DNA of 64,000 bases from Micropruina sp. (GCA_016716635.1 JADJVZ010000014.1:744001-808000), one strand, 5' to 3'; positions 18,026-26,765 are shown, numbered from the stretch's first letter. Notes: a model not told the origin generated them from the sequence alone. Translations and numbers: made by a program.

Positions 18026-19974
18026 GCACCCCGACGTGGCTGGCCGCCCTCGGGGGTCTTGACGACGAGGCCCTGGCCGCCTTTGGCAATCGTGGCTTGC
18101 TGCGCCGGGCGCAGCGCCTGGTGGCCGACGGCGCGGTCACCGTGGCGGAGATCACCGATGCGGCGGTTGACCTGCAGTGCGAGGGGGCGATCGTCCGCTT
18201 GCTGCCCGGGGGGCCGACAGCTCTTCGCTGCCCCTGCCCCGTCGCAGGGGTGTGCGTCCACAAGCTCGTCGCCTGCGTGTGGGCACGGACGGCGTCCTTC
18301 CCCGACGAGACGTTGGACCCCGGCGGCCCGGCACCCGACGTACTCGCGGACGTCCTCACCTGGGACCCCCCGACCGTGAACCGGGCGGCAGGCATTGCGG
18401 CCGTGCGCCGCGTGGCGAAAGAGAGCGCCGCGGGCGACCTGGCGTCCTCACTCCGCGTGGAGCCCCGCGGCCAGCAGCTAGTCGTGGCGTGGCCCGGCTC
18501 CCCGGTGATCATCGTGGTTCCCGGAGCTGGGCTCGCGGGCATGATCGTGGAAGGCTCCCATGCCGACGTGGCCGAACGGGCGTGGAAGCTGGCGGCGATC
18601 GTCCGGGTGTTCGCCGCCCACGGACGCCCCTGGCCCTGGCCCGACGGGGTGGGCGACGCCACCGGACTGCAGCCAGCCCAGAGGGAGGCGGCGGCGGAGC
18701 TGGTGGCGGCGGCCGAGGCGGTGATCCGGCAAGGATTGGCCCGAATTGACCCCGACGGCTCCGCGCGGCTCTCCCGCGCAGCGCAGCGCGCCAAACTCGA
18801 CGACCTGCCGCTGCTCACGCGGCTCGCCACCCTAGCGGCCAGCCAGGTGAGGGCCCTGCACGAGCGCAACGATGACGTCGACGAGACGGCGGCCTTCTCG
18901 GCCGTCGCCCAGGCGTGGGCGCTCGGACGCGCGCTCACCTCGCCCGCACCCCCAGCCGCTCTCTACGGCGCGACAGGACCAGGCGCCGAGGCAGGGGTCC
19001 GCGAGCTGGTGCCGCTCGCGGTCCGCTGGTGGAACGCCCCCACCGGGGCGCGCGGGCTGACCTGGTACGCCTGGGATGAGGCGGCCGGCCAGGTCGAGAC
19101 TGCGACCACCGGGCGGGCGGCGGGCGCCGATCCGTCGTTTGGCTTGAACTGGAATGGCCCGATGTTGTGGGGCGCCTCACCCGCCCAGTTGTGCAGTGGG
19201 CCGGCGACCCTCACGGGCGCCGAACGCCGCGACGACGGCACTCTGAGCGCCACCTCGCGGACCACCGTCACTAGCACCCCCTGGACGTCCTTCGATGCCG
19301 AGGCCCTCGCTGCGAAGGTCAATCAGGCCTCGGCGGGCGCGGCTCAGGTGGCGTTCGGACGACCTGAGCACCGGCTGCGGATGATCCTGCCCCGGACGTC
19401 GTTTGGTCTGGGCACGGTCGAGCTCGACGAAGTGACGCAACAGTTCGTTTGGCCTGTCGTGGACAGCTCCGGGCATAGACACCGCCTGGCGCTCGACGCC
19501 ACCCCCACGCACGCCCGGCTGTTCACGTGGCTGATCGAGCAGCGCAAAGTCGTGGCGATCGTGGCGCTGGATGACGAGCCGATTGCGGTGTTCTTGCCGG
19601 AGGCGAAGAGCATTCGACTGGTCTCCCTCTCCGCGTCGTCGATCCGCCTTCCCGACGGCAAGGCCTCCTGGCAGCGCCGGTTACTCAAACTCGACACCCA
19701 GCGGCGTGCCACCGCACCGCTCCGCGAACCCAACGCCCTCCAGCGGCTGTTCGCGACCATCGGCGACGTCGTGCTGGCGCTCGCCGCCACCGGGCAACCC
19801 CAGCTCACCTCCCGCCAGCGGGACACGTTGATCCGCTGTCAGCGCGAATGCGCCGACCTCGGCCTCACCACCCTCGCCACGGCGTTGGCCCCGCTTGTCG
19901 GCGAGGCACCGCCCCCCGCAACTCTGCTCGCCCTACGCTTCCTGCTCGATCGACTGGAAGCCTTGGCCGACTGA
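18022..19974 (+). CDS. SWIM zinc finger protein (YehQ-like)
   Basis: A 650-residue protein with a SWIM zinc finger near residue 74: CPCPVAGVCVHKLVAC gives the C-x-C...C-x-H pattern. SWIM fingers bind DNA or proteins. The remaining 550 residues hold no motif I can name and are predicted mixed alpha/beta. As the last gene of the five-gene operon it overlaps the VWA gene by GTGA. A role as a sensor or binding subunit for the MoxR-VWA machine is inferred from the fixed gene neighbourhood, not from sequence. Confidence 0.82.
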   Translation: MSTPTWLAALGGLDDEALAAFGNRGLLRRAQRLVADGAVTVAEITDAAVDLQCEGAIVRLLPGGPTALRCPCPVAGVCVHKLVACVWARTASFPDETLDPGGPAPDVLADVLTWDPPTVNRAAGIAAVRRVAKESAAGDLASSLRVEPRGQQLVVAWPGSPVIIVVPGAGLAGMIVEGSHADVAERAWKLAAIVRVFAAHGRPWPWPDGVGDATGLQPAQREAAAELVAAAEAVIRQGLARIDPDGSARLSRAAQRAKLDDLPLLTRLATLAASQVRALHERNDDVDETAAFSAVAQAWALGRALTSPAPPAALYGATGPGAEAGVRELVPLAVRWWNAPTGARGLTWYAWDEAAGQVETATTGRAAGADPSFGLNWNGPMLWGASPAQLCSGPATLTGAERRDDGTLSATSRTTVTSTPWTSFDAEALAAKVNQASAGAAQVAFGRPEHRLRMILPRTSFGLGTVELDEVTQQFVWPVVDSSGHRHRLALDATPTHARLFTWLIEQRKVVAIVALDDEPIAVFLPEAKSIRLVSLSASSIRLPDGKASWQRRLLKLDTQRRATAPLREPNALQRLFATIGDVVLALAATGQPQLTSRQRDTLIRCQRECADLGLTTLATALAPLVGEAPPPATLLALRFLLDRLEALAD

Positions 19975-20085
19975 CCTGTTCATCTCGGGGCCGGGCGGCG
20001 GGTACGTCACCATCTCCTGGTGAGCCTTCACCGCCGACCTCAGGGAGGCCGCCCCGCGGGCGAGGCAACCGATACGCTGAGCGTT

Positions 20086-21300
20086 ATGACGAAGCACCCC
20101 GATAACGCTGTCACCGCCGCACCTCCCCCCGATTCAGCCGCGGTCGTGACCCCGGCCACGTCGGCCGAGGCGTCCGTCGCGGAGCCCGCCACCACCACTG
20201 TTGCCATCCCCGCCGCAAAACCCCGGCGACGGAACCAAGTGGTCGTGGGCAGACCCTTCAATCTTGGCTTTATCGTCACATTGGGTGCGCTGGTGGCCGT
20301 GACGCTCGGTGGTACCTTCACCAAGCTTTCGACTGTCATGGTCTCGATCGGGGCGGCGCTGTTCATCGCCATGGCCCTGGAACCCCTGGTGACCTGGCTC
20401 GAGAAGCGCAAGCTCTCCCGAGCGGCCGCCATCGCCGTGGTGTTCCTCGGATTCATGATTGTGGTCGGCGGGATCATCGCGATCCTGGTTCCGGTGGCCG
20501 TGCAGCAGGTGACGCAGCTAGCCAAGGCGACGCCAAGCTTCATCGCCAGCATCCAGAACGCCGACTGGTTCAAGAATTTCGTGGCGGCCAGTGGTGGCGG
20601 CGACATCTACGCCACGATCTTGGCGCAGGTGCAGGCCTGGCTCTCCACCCCGGCGAACATCATCGCGGTGGCGGGCGGCTTCCTCTCGATCAGCACAGGC
20701 GTGATCGAGTTCGCCTCGAACACCCTCATCGTCCTGGTTCTGACGCTCTACTTCCTGGCGTCGATGAAATCGATGAAGACTGCCTTGGTGCGGATTTCGC
20801 CGGCTTACGCCCGCCCGCGCGTGGCGGCGATCGCCGACCAGATCACCTCGACGGTCGGTGGCTACGTGTCGGGCATGGCGATCCTGGCCACCTTCAACGC
20901 CATCTTCGCGTTCATCCTGCTGACCATCTTGGGCTCGCCGTACGCCGCCTTGCTGGCCTTGCTGGCCCTGCTCATCACGATGATTCCGATGGTGGGTCCG
21001 GCGATCGCCTGGATCATGTGCACCATCGTCATGCTGTTCACCTCCCCGGTCGGTGCGTTGATTTTCTTCATCGTGTACTTCATCTACATGCAGGTCGAGG
21101 CCTACTTCCTCACCCCCAAGGTGATGTCGGAGGCCGTGGACGTTCCCGGCTCGCTCGTGCTCATCGGCGCCCTCGTCGGGGCGACCTTGCTGGGTCTCCT
21201 GGGCGCCCTGATCGCCGTGCCGGTCACCGCGTCGCTGCTGATCATCCTGAAGGACGTTTACATCCCCAAGCAGGACGCGAAGCTCGTCCCCGAGGACTGA
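20086..21300 (+). CDS. AI-2E family transporter (permease PerM/TqsA type)
   Basis: A 404-residue integral membrane protein. After an Ala/Pro/Thr-rich, probably disordered cytoplasmic N-terminus of about 60 residues, eight or so hydrophobic helices follow the AI-2E layout: a helix pair (about 65-115), a soluble insertion (about 150-200), then the conserved ending. MIPMVGPAIAWI and YFLTPKVMSEAVDVPG match the family signature. The ATG at 20086 is preferred over an upstream in-frame start because the latter adds only a basic, non-conserved stretch. The family exports signalling molecules or ions in different species; the substrate here is unknown. It is a single-gene unit. Confidence 0.87.
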   Translation: MTKHPDNAVTAAPPPDSAAVVTPATSAEASVAEPATTTVAIPAAKPRRRNQVVVGRPFNLGFIVTLGALVAVTLGGTFTKLSTVMVSIGAALFIAMALEPLVTWLEKRKLSRAAAIAVVFLGFMIVVGGIIAILVPVAVQQVTQLAKATPSFIASIQNADWFKNFVAASGGGDIYATILAQVQAWLSTPANIIAVAGGFLSISTGVIEFASNTLIVLVLTLYFLASMKSMKTALVRISPAYARPRVAAIADQITSTVGGYVSGMAILATFNAIFAFILLTILGSPYAALLALLALLITMIPMVGPAIAWIMCTIVMLFTSPVGALIFFIVYFIYMQVEAYFLTPKVMSEAVDVPGSLVLIGALVGATLLGLLGALIAVPVTASLLIILKDVYIPKQDAKLVPED

Positions 21301-21311
21301 TACTCCAGCGT

Positions 21312-21941
21312 TCAGCGCAATCCCGGGAACACCGCGAGCAGCCCGGCCACCATCATCTGGACGGCCGTCGCGGCGATGATCATGCCCATCAGACGGGTCA
21401 TCACCACGCGCAGTTCCTGGGAGAGCAGGTGGCCGATGCTGGGCGCGAACCACAAGACCAGGCCCAGCGAACCAATGACGGCAGCGAGCGCGGTGCCGAC
21501 CGAAACGTAGGTAGTCGGGGACGCATCGCCGACGAGCAGCACCAGGGTGGTGATGGTCCCAGGGCCCACGATCATCGGGAAGGCCATCGGGTAGAAGGCC
21601 ACGTCCGTCTGAGCGTCTTGAGCGGCCTGCTCTTCGGGGGTCCGGCTGTGGGCCGTACTGCCCTGGCCGCTCAGCATGCTCAACCCGATGGTGAGCAGCA
21701 CGATGCCGCCCGCGATGCGGAAGTCGTTGACGCTGATCCCGAAGAACCCAAGAACGGCCGTTCCCGACATGAGGATCACACCGGCCAAGATGGCGGAGTA
21801 GAGCGTCGCCTTGACGGCCGTCCGGCGCTGCCGTTGGGCGGTATAACCCGTTGTCAGCGACAGGAAGACGGGCAGCGCCACAAACGCGTTCATGATCGCG
21901 AACAGGGCTGCGAACGCCTTAATGAACAGGGTCGTGTCCAT
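21312..21941 (-). CDS. MarC family membrane protein
   Basis: A 209-residue protein with six predicted membrane helices. It opens with an F-x-K-A-F-A-A-L-F-A-I-M-N-type helix (NAFVALPVFLSLT follows) and has the conserved central MAFPMIVGPGTITTLVLL. The length is standard for MarC/YchE/UPF0056 proteins, whose function is not settled (an old link to multiple antibiotic resistance was not upheld). It converges with the AI-2E gene (11 bases apart) and diverges from the PTS gene region. Confidence 0.88.
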   Translation of the reverse strand: MDTTLFIKAFAALFAIMNAFVALPVFLSLTTGYTAQRQRRTAVKATLYSAILAGVILMSGTAVLGFFGISVNDFRIAGGIVLLTIGLSMLSGQGSTAHSRTPEEQAAQDAQTDVAFYPMAFPMIVGPGTITTLVLLVGDASPTTYVSVGTALAAVIGSLGLVLWFAPSIGHLLSQELRVVMTRLMGMIIAATAVQMMVAGLLAVFPGLR

Positions 21942-22021
21942 TCAGCCTCCCAGTCAGTTGCTGTCCCCACCCTAAGCGAGTGGCACCGACACCGGCTCAC
22001 GCCATGGTTAGGTCCCTGGGA

Positions 22022-22050
22022 TTGACAGAGCCGAGCCCCCGAGGCACCAT
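22022..22050 (+). promoter_or_regulatory. Candidate sigma-70-type promoter of the PTS operon
   Basis: TTGACA at 22022-22027 is a perfect -35 hexamer. After a 17-base spacer, CACCAT at 22045-22050 is a weak -10. Transcription would start near 22057, just before the antitermination hairpin. The -10 is poor, so this call rests on the -35 and on position. Confidence 0.45.
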
Positions 22051-22082
22051 GGGCTTGATCCGTAAGGGTCATCAACAAATGA

Positions 22083-22112
22083 GGATTGTTACCGCTAGCG
22101 CGGGCGAGACCT
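22083..22112 (+). promoter_or_regulatory. Ribonucleic antiterminator (RAT) for BglG/LicT-type protein
   Basis: The leader contains GGATTGTTACCG at 22083-22094 followed by CTAGCGCGGGCGAGACC to 22111. This matches the imperfect hairpin bound by BglG, SacY and LicT proteins (GGATTGTTAC...GGCAAAACC type). Its 3' part overlaps the 5' arm of the terminator at 22106-22144, the defining arrangement of this control: the protein stabilises the RAT and prevents the terminator. The PRD antiterminator gene at 24195 is the obvious partner. Confidence 0.9.
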
Positions 22113-22144
22113 CCGTCATCAGAGGGTGACTGGGGTCTCTTTTT
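22106..22144 (+). terminator. Intrinsic terminator controlled by antitermination
   Basis: GAGACC at 22106-22111 pairs with GGTCTC at 22134-22139, followed by a run of T from 22140 to 22144. It shares bases with the RAT, so only one structure can form. A second copy of the RAT 3' half (GGGCGAGACCTC) occurs at 22156-22167 after the terminator. Confidence 0.85.
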
Positions 22145-22196
22145 GCGTTTTAGGCGGGCGAGACCTCTCTGCTTCTAAGGAAGGAATGAGAGGCAA

Positions 22197-24119
22197 ATGA
22201 CTAGCAAGACGGCGACACTCGCCGAACAAATCGCCCCGCTCGTGGGCGGCCCGGAGAACGTCTCCTGGATGGGCGTCTGCACCACCCGGTTGCGCTTCAT
22301 CGTGAAGGACGAGGGCAAGGTCGACCTTGACGCCCTCGGTAAGACGCCCGGCGTCGTGCAGGCGCTCCGCGCCGGCGGGCAGATTCAGGTCGTCATCGGG
22401 ACCCACGTTGAAAATGTGCGCGACCAGTTGGTCGCGCTCAACGGTTGGACCGGCTTCAAAGAGGCCAGCGGAGACGCCGCCAAGGCGAAAGGCGGCCCCA
22501 TGGATGTCGTCTTCGACTTCCTCGGTGGAACCTTCCAGCCCCTGATCCCCCCCATCACCGGGGCGGCCATCGTCCAGGTGATCGCGCTGCTGATCGTCCA
22601 GTTCGGTTGGGTGGACGCCAAGAATCCGACCTACCTCGTGCTCTCCGCCGCGGGCAACGCGATCTTCTACTTCCTGCCCGTCTTCGTCGGCTTCACCGCC
22701 TCACGCAAGCTCGGCGCCAACCCGTTCATCGGTGCCACGATCGCCGCGGCCCTGCTGCACCCCGACTTCATGGCCATCGGCAAGACCGGAGACGTCGTCC
22801 AGGCATTCGGCGTGCCGCTGTTCATGTACAACTACGCGAGCTCGATGTTCCCGGCGCTGCTGATGGCGCTGGCTCTGGGAGGCCTCGACCGGCTCCTGAA
22901 GAAAGGTATCCCGCAGGCCCTCCAGCAGGTCTTCGTCCCCACCTTCGAACTGCTGCTCCTCGTACCGCTGACGGCCTTGGTCTTCGGCCCCATTGGCGCG
23001 GTCATCGGCGCCCAGATCGGAGCGGGGACGTCGTGGCTCAGCCATGCGGCACCCTGGGCCTTCTACGTCATCGTTCCCGCCGTCTGGATCGTTCTGGTGG
23101 CGTTGGGCATCCACTGGGCCGTCATCACGGTGGCCATTGCCGAACTCGCCTCGGGCTCCACCACGATCTTGGGGGCGGCCTTTGGTTACCAGTACGCGAT
23201 GATGGGCGTCGCGCTGGCGGTGCTCATCAAGGCCCTCATGAAGCGAGACGAGGCCGTGCGCGGCACCGCCGCGGCCGCCAGCTTGGCCGTCGTCATCGGT
23301 GGCATCACGGAGCCCACCTTGTACGGCTTGGTCTTGCGGTACCGCCGCGTCTTGGTCATCGAGGTCATCGCAGCCGCCGCCTCGGGTGCCGCACTGGGGA
23401 TCTTCAACACCGTGATGGTGGGCTTCAGCCCCGCCCCGATCCTGGCGCTGCCCCTCATGAAGCCGGTCCTCGGCGGCGTCATCGGCCTCATCGTGGCCTG
23501 CACCGTGGCGATCGTCCTGGTGCAGATCTGGGGCTACGAGAAGAAGGGCGCCACGCCTGCGACGGATGAACCCGCCGCCGTCACACCGGCGTCCGCGGGG
23601 GGCTTCCGCGGTGCCATGGACACGACCGCTGCCTCCGCCGTCATGGCGATCAACGCCCCGCTGGAGGGGACCGTCCGCCCTCTCTCCGAGACCGGCGATC
23701 CGGTGTTCAGCAGCGGTCTGATCGGACCCGGTGTGGCTATTGCGCCGTCCGGACGTCGAGTCGTCGCACCGTGCGCCGCCACCGTGGTCGCCGCCCCGAA
23801 CACAGGGCACGCCATCGGCCTGCGCACCGATGCCGGCCTGGAGCTGTTGATCCACGTGGGCATCGAAACCGTGCGCCTCGGGGGCAAGCCGTTCACGGTG
23901 GTCGTCGAAGCGGGCCAACACGTAGCGGCGGGGCAACTCCTGCTCGAGTTCGATCCCCAAGCCATCGAAGCCGCCGGCTGCTCGCTCATCACCCCGGTCG
24001 TGGTGACGAACCTGGCCGCCGGCCAAGAGGTAAACGTCATGGCCGAGGGGGCGGTGACGGTCGGGCAGCCGATCTTCGTCGTGCGGCCCAAATCCGCGGC
24101 AGCGGCGCTGCCGTCCTGA
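22197..24119 (+). CDS. PTS sugar permease EIIBCA, beta-glucoside/sucrose family
   Basis: A 640-residue phosphotransferase permease carrying all three sugar-specific parts. EIIB is residues 1-90 with the phosphorylated Cys28 in GVCTTRLRF. EIIC (about 105-455) has about ten membrane helices and GGITEPTLYGLVLRYR. EIIA (about 490-640) has the active His near 553 in LLIHVGIETV and the helper His in GHAIGL. This is the glucose-glucoside superfamily layout. Expression is controlled by the RAT/terminator upstream and the BglG protein downstream. A Shine-Dalgarno-like AAGGAAGG lies about 10 bases before the ATG. The neighbouring genes suggest an acidic (uronate-containing) di- or oligosaccharide, but the sequence does not prove it. 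Confidence 0.9.
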   Translation: MTSKTATLAEQIAPLVGGPENVSWMGVCTTRLRFIVKDEGKVDLDALGKTPGVVQALRAGGQIQVVIGTHVENVRDQLVALNGWTGFKEASGDAAKAKGGPMDVVFDFLGGTFQPLIPPITGAAIVQVIALLIVQFGWVDAKNPTYLVLSAAGNAIFYFLPVFVGFTASRKLGANPFIGATIAAALLHPDFMAIGKTGDVVQAFGVPLFMYNYASSMFPALLMALALGGLDRLLKKGIPQALQQVFVPTFELLLLVPLTALVFGPIGAVIGAQIGAGTSWLSHAAPWAFYVIVPAVWIVLVALGIHWAVITVAIAELASGSTTILGAAFGYQYAMMGVALAVLIKALMKRDEAVRGTAAAASLAVVIGGITEPTLYGLVLRYRRVLVIEVIAAAASGAALGIFNTVMVGFSPAPILALPLMKPVLGGVIGLIVACTVAIVLVQIWGYEKKGATPATDEPAAVTPASAGGFRGAMDTTAASAVMAINAPLEGTVRPLSETGDPVFSSGLIGPGVAIAPSGRRVVAPCAATVVAAPNTGHAIGLRTDAGLELLIHVGIETVRLGGKPFTVVVEAGQHVAAGQLLLEFDPQAIEAAGCSLITPVVVTNLAAGQEVNVMAEGAVTVGQPIFVVRPKSAAAALPS

Positions 24120-24133
24120 TCCAGGGGTGGGGG

Positions 24134-24159
24134 GGCGGCGCCGCACCAGCGGCGCCGCC
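24134..24159 (+). other. Intercistronic GC-rich hairpin
   Basis: GGCGGCGCCGC at 24134-24144 pairs perfectly with GCGGCGCCGCC at 24149-24159 around an ACCA loop. No T-run follows. It lies between the PTS and antiterminator genes and could reduce readthrough or protect the upstream message. Confidence 0.6.
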
Positions 24160-24180
24160 TTCCCAGTCCGATCCAGCTCG

Positions 24181-24191
24181 AAAGGAGGTGA
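24181..24191 (+). promoter_or_regulatory. Unusually strong ribosome binding site
   Basis: AAAGGAGGTGA matches the full 16S anti-Shine-Dalgarno complement and sits 3 bases before the ATG at 24195 (GGAGG to ATG spacing 6). It settles the start of the antiterminator gene and implies high translation once transcribed. Confidence 0.85.
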
Positions 24192-24194
24192 CGG

Positions 24195-25064
24195 ATGCGA
24201 ACCATCAAACGGATCTATAACAACAACATCGTGCTCGCCGTCGACTCCTCGGGCGAGGAGGTCATCGTCACCGGCGCCGGCGTCGGCTACCTGACGAACA
24301 AGGGCCAGGCGGTCAACGAAGGTCGGGTCGAACGGGTCTTCCAGATGACGGGACTCGTGAAGAGCGGCGCCTTCCGGGTGCTGCTCGAACTGCCCTACGA
24401 GGTGCTGCAGGCGACCACCGCCGTGACCGCGCACCTCCGGCGGCACCACCAAATCACCCTGACCCCCGCGGTGGAAGTAGCCCTCGCGGATCACTTCACC
24501 CAGGCCCTGCGCCGGGTCGAACAAGGGATTCCCATCTACAACTCCATGTTGTGGGAAACCAAGATGACCTATCCCACCGAGTTCGCCATCGCGCTCGAGG
24601 TGTTGGAGGTCGTCCACACCGAACTCGGCACCCGCCTGCCCCTGGATGAAGCCGGCTTCGTCACCTTGCACTTGGTGAACGCCGGGCTGTGCGGCGACCC
24701 TGGGCAGGCGCTCTCTCTGGGCCAGGCCCTGCACGACATCGTGGAAATCGTGGAACGTGATTTGGGCGTCCCCATCGAGGGCTCGCCGCCGACCGTCCGC
24801 TTCCTCACCCACGTGAAGTTCGTCATCCAGCGCCTCACTCGCCACCAAACCTATGCAGGCGGGTTCGTCCGACTCTTCGAAGAGCTCCGCGCCGAGAATC
24901 CGGCGTCCTTCGCCTGCGCGGTCGAGATCGGCAACTACCTGGAATCCACCTTCGCAACCAGCGTCACCGACGAGGAACACCTCTATTTGATGCTGCACCT
25001 CATCCGGTTGCGGCAAGACCTGCTCGGCACGCCCCCCACCATCAACCCGGCTGTCACAGACTGA
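24195..25064 (+). CDS. BglG/LicT-family transcriptional antiterminator
   Basis: A 289-residue RNA-binding regulator. The N-terminal CAT domain (residues 1-58) shows IKRIYNNNIVLAVDSSGEEV and GAGVGYLTNKGQAV, matching the dimeric RAT-binding fold. Two PRD domains follow. PRD1 (about 65-170) has its His residues in LADHFTQAL and LHLVNAG; PRD2 (about 175-285) has them in LTHVKFVIQRL and MLHLIRL. All four regulatory His positions are present, so control by HPr and by the adjacent EIIB is expected. It is cotranscribed with the PTS gene and acts on the leader at 22083-22144. Confidence 0.92.
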   Translation: MRTIKRIYNNNIVLAVDSSGEEVIVTGAGVGYLTNKGQAVNEGRVERVFQMTGLVKSGAFRVLLELPYEVLQATTAVTAHLRRHHQITLTPAVEVALADHFTQALRRVEQGIPIYNSMLWETKMTYPTEFAIALEVLEVVHTELGTRLPLDEAGFVTLHLVNAGLCGDPGQALSLGQALHDIVEIVERDLGVPIEGSPPTVRFLTHVKFVIQRLTRHQTYAGGFVRLFEELRAENPASFACAVEIGNYLESTFATSVTDEEHLYLMLHLIRLRQDLLGTPPTINPAVTD

Positions 25065-25101
25065 TGTCGGCCGCCACCAAGACTCACCGTCAGGAACCCC
25101 T

Positions 25102-25908
25102 ATGCCCTCGTTGATCGTCCAGGCCGATGATCTCGCGATCAGCCACGCAGCCACCCTCGGCATCAAGGAGGCCGCCACCAAGGGGCTCGTCCGAGCCACC
25201 GGCATCTTCACGAACCAACCCGATGCTGCCTTCGCGGCCGAGGCTCTCCGGGACCTGAAGGGCCTCGACATCGGCCTCGATCTGAACTTGGTCACCGGAC
25301 GCCCGCTGCTGCCAGCCGACCAGGTCCCCGGGTTGGTGCAGGCGGACGGGCGCTTCCGCACCTCGCACCAGATCAAGGCCGCCTATCCGGTGGTCGGGGG
25401 CGATGGCGTCTATCAATCATTCGACCCCGAGCCCTTCGACCACGAGCAGACCCTTGCCGAAGCCCGTGCGCAGGTCGACCGGTTCTACGCCTTGTTCGAC
25501 CGTCCGCCCGTTTACCTGCATCACCATTCGCTGGTGTCGGACATGTCCGACCAGGTGCTGCACGAGGTCGCCGCCGAGCGCGGGCTTCTCGTCATGGACG
25601 ACCTGTACCGCAGCGGACGCGTACCGCTGCTGCCGAACCCCTGGTACGGCTCCCCCTTCGGGCCGACCGAGCAGGTAGACGCCGACCCGATCAGCGACTT
25701 CGAGAACCTGCTGGATGAGGTCGGCAGCCACGAACTCAGCATCCTCATCACCCACCCGGGTTACGTGGACGCCGACCTCTTGGACGCCAGCAGCTTCCAC
25801 ATCATCCGTGCCCGCGACTTGGAGTTGGTGACCTCGCCTCGGATCCGCGACCTGCTCGCCAACCGCGGCATCGAGCTCACCAACTTCACCGAAGCGGGCC
25901 TGGCCTAG
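25102..25908 (+). CDS. YdjC/ChbG-like carbohydrate deacetylase homologue, altered metal site
   Basis: A 268-residue protein of the YdjC/ChbG family, whose members remove N-acetyl groups from chito-oligosaccharides. The N-terminal ADD of the metal site is present (VQADDLAI), and YLHHHSLVSDM matches the second His region. The first metal His, normally in a G-[LM]-H motif, is replaced by Asp (IGLDLNLVTG). It lies 37 bases after the antiterminator gene, so it is probably in the PTS operon, and could deacetylate an imported N-acetylhexosamine-containing sugar. Whether it is active with Asp in place of His is open. It overlaps the convergent kduI gene by 4 bases. Confidence 0.8.
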   Translation: MPSLIVQADDLAISHAATLGIKEAATKGLVRATGIFTNQPDAAFAAEALRDLKGLDIGLDLNLVTGRPLLPADQVPGLVQADGRFRTSHQIKAAYPVVGGDGVYQSFDPEPFDHEQTLAEARAQVDRFYALFDRPPVYLHHHSLVSDMSDQVLHEVAAERGLLVMDDLYRSGRVPLLPNPWYGSPFGPTEQVDADPISDFENLLDEVGSHELSILITHPGYVDADLLDASSFHIIRARDLELVTSPRIRDLLANRGIELTNFTEAGLA

Positions 25909-26732
25909 AGCAGGGACGTGGGGGGCACGGGATCCATATCGTCGAAGGACTTGTTCTCCCCGGCCATGGCCCAGACGAACGAGTACGCCGCGGTGCCGAC
26001 GCCGGAGTGCACCGACCACGAGGGCGAGATGACGGCCTGGCGGTCGGCGACCACGAGATGCCGGGTCTCCTTCGGCTCCCCCATGAGGTGGATCACGCGC
26101 GCGTCGCTCGGCACGTCGAAGTACAGGTAGCACTCCGTGCGCCGGTCGTGGGTGTGGGCGGGCATGGTGTTCCACATCGACCCCGGGTGAAGCCGGGTCA
26201 CGCCCATCACGATCTGGCAGGACTGAATGCCGAACTCGTGGATGTACTGGGTGAGCGTCCGACGGTTGCTGGTGACCTGGTCGCCCAGTTCCCGGACGGT
26301 GCCCTGATCGGGTAGCGCCAGGGTGGTCGGGAAGGTGGTGTGCGCTGGGGCGCTGAACAGGTAGAACTGCGCGCCACCCTGCGGACCATCGGCGAAGGTC
26401 ACCGACTGCGCGCCGCGTCCGACGTAGAGGCAGGCGCCGTTGGGCATCGTGTAAACGTCCGACCCGACGGTCACCACGCCGGTGTTGCCGACGTTGATGA
26501 CGCCGAGTTCGCGGTTGGCGAGGAAGTAGTCGGCCCGCAGTTCCGCCGGCGCGGTGAGGGTCAGTTCGGCTCCGGCCGGGACGGCCCCGCCGAGCACGAT
26601 CCGATCGTGGTGGGTGTAGGTCATCGTCACCTGGCCGGGCACGAAGACGTCCTCGACGAGGAAGCGCTCGCGCATGTCGGCGGTGTCGAAGAGGGGCAGT
26701 TGGTCGGGGCTGGTGGCGTAGCGCTGGTCCAT
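25905..26732 (-). CDS. kduI: 5-dehydro-4-deoxy-D-glucuronate isomerase
   Basis: A 275-residue double cupin matching KduI in length (278 in E. coli). It isomerises 5-keto-4-deoxyuronate to 2,5-diketo-3-deoxygluconate. The zinc-binding region MPAHTHDRRTECYLYFDV is intact, and HPGSMWNTMPAH and HSGVGTAAYSFVWAMAGEN match the family. The N-terminal MDQRYATSPDQLPLFDT is also typical. It is the last gene of the operon and follows kduD, the next enzyme of the pathway. Confidence 0.93.
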   Translation of the reverse strand: MDQRYATSPDQLPLFDTADMRERFLVEDVFVPGQVTMTYTHHDRIVLGGAVPAGAELTLTAPAELRADYFLANRELGVINVGNTGVVTVGSDVYTMPNGACLYVGRGAQSVTFADGPQGGAQFYLFSAPAHTTFPTTLALPDQGTVRELGDQVTSNRRTLTQYIHEFGIQSCQIVMGVTRLHPGSMWNTMPAHTHDRRTECYLYFDVPSDARVIHLMGEPKETRHLVVADRQAVISPSWSVHSGVGTAAYSFVWAMAGENKSFDDMDPVPPTSLL

Positions 26733-26765
26733 GAGATGGGTCTTTCAGTTGTGCGTGACAGGGAG

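Noticed and set aside
24134..24159. Intrinsic terminator after the PTS gene
   Set aside because: The stem is strong, but no T-run follows and the antiterminator gene downstream needs the same transcript, so I list it only as an intercistronic hairpin.
22701..25376. Long open minus-strand frame (about 890 codons) opposite the PTS and antiterminator genes
   Set aside because: High GC content leaves the antisense frames open. The translation is rich in Arg, Gly, His and Asp without motifs, while the plus strand carries clear conserved domains.
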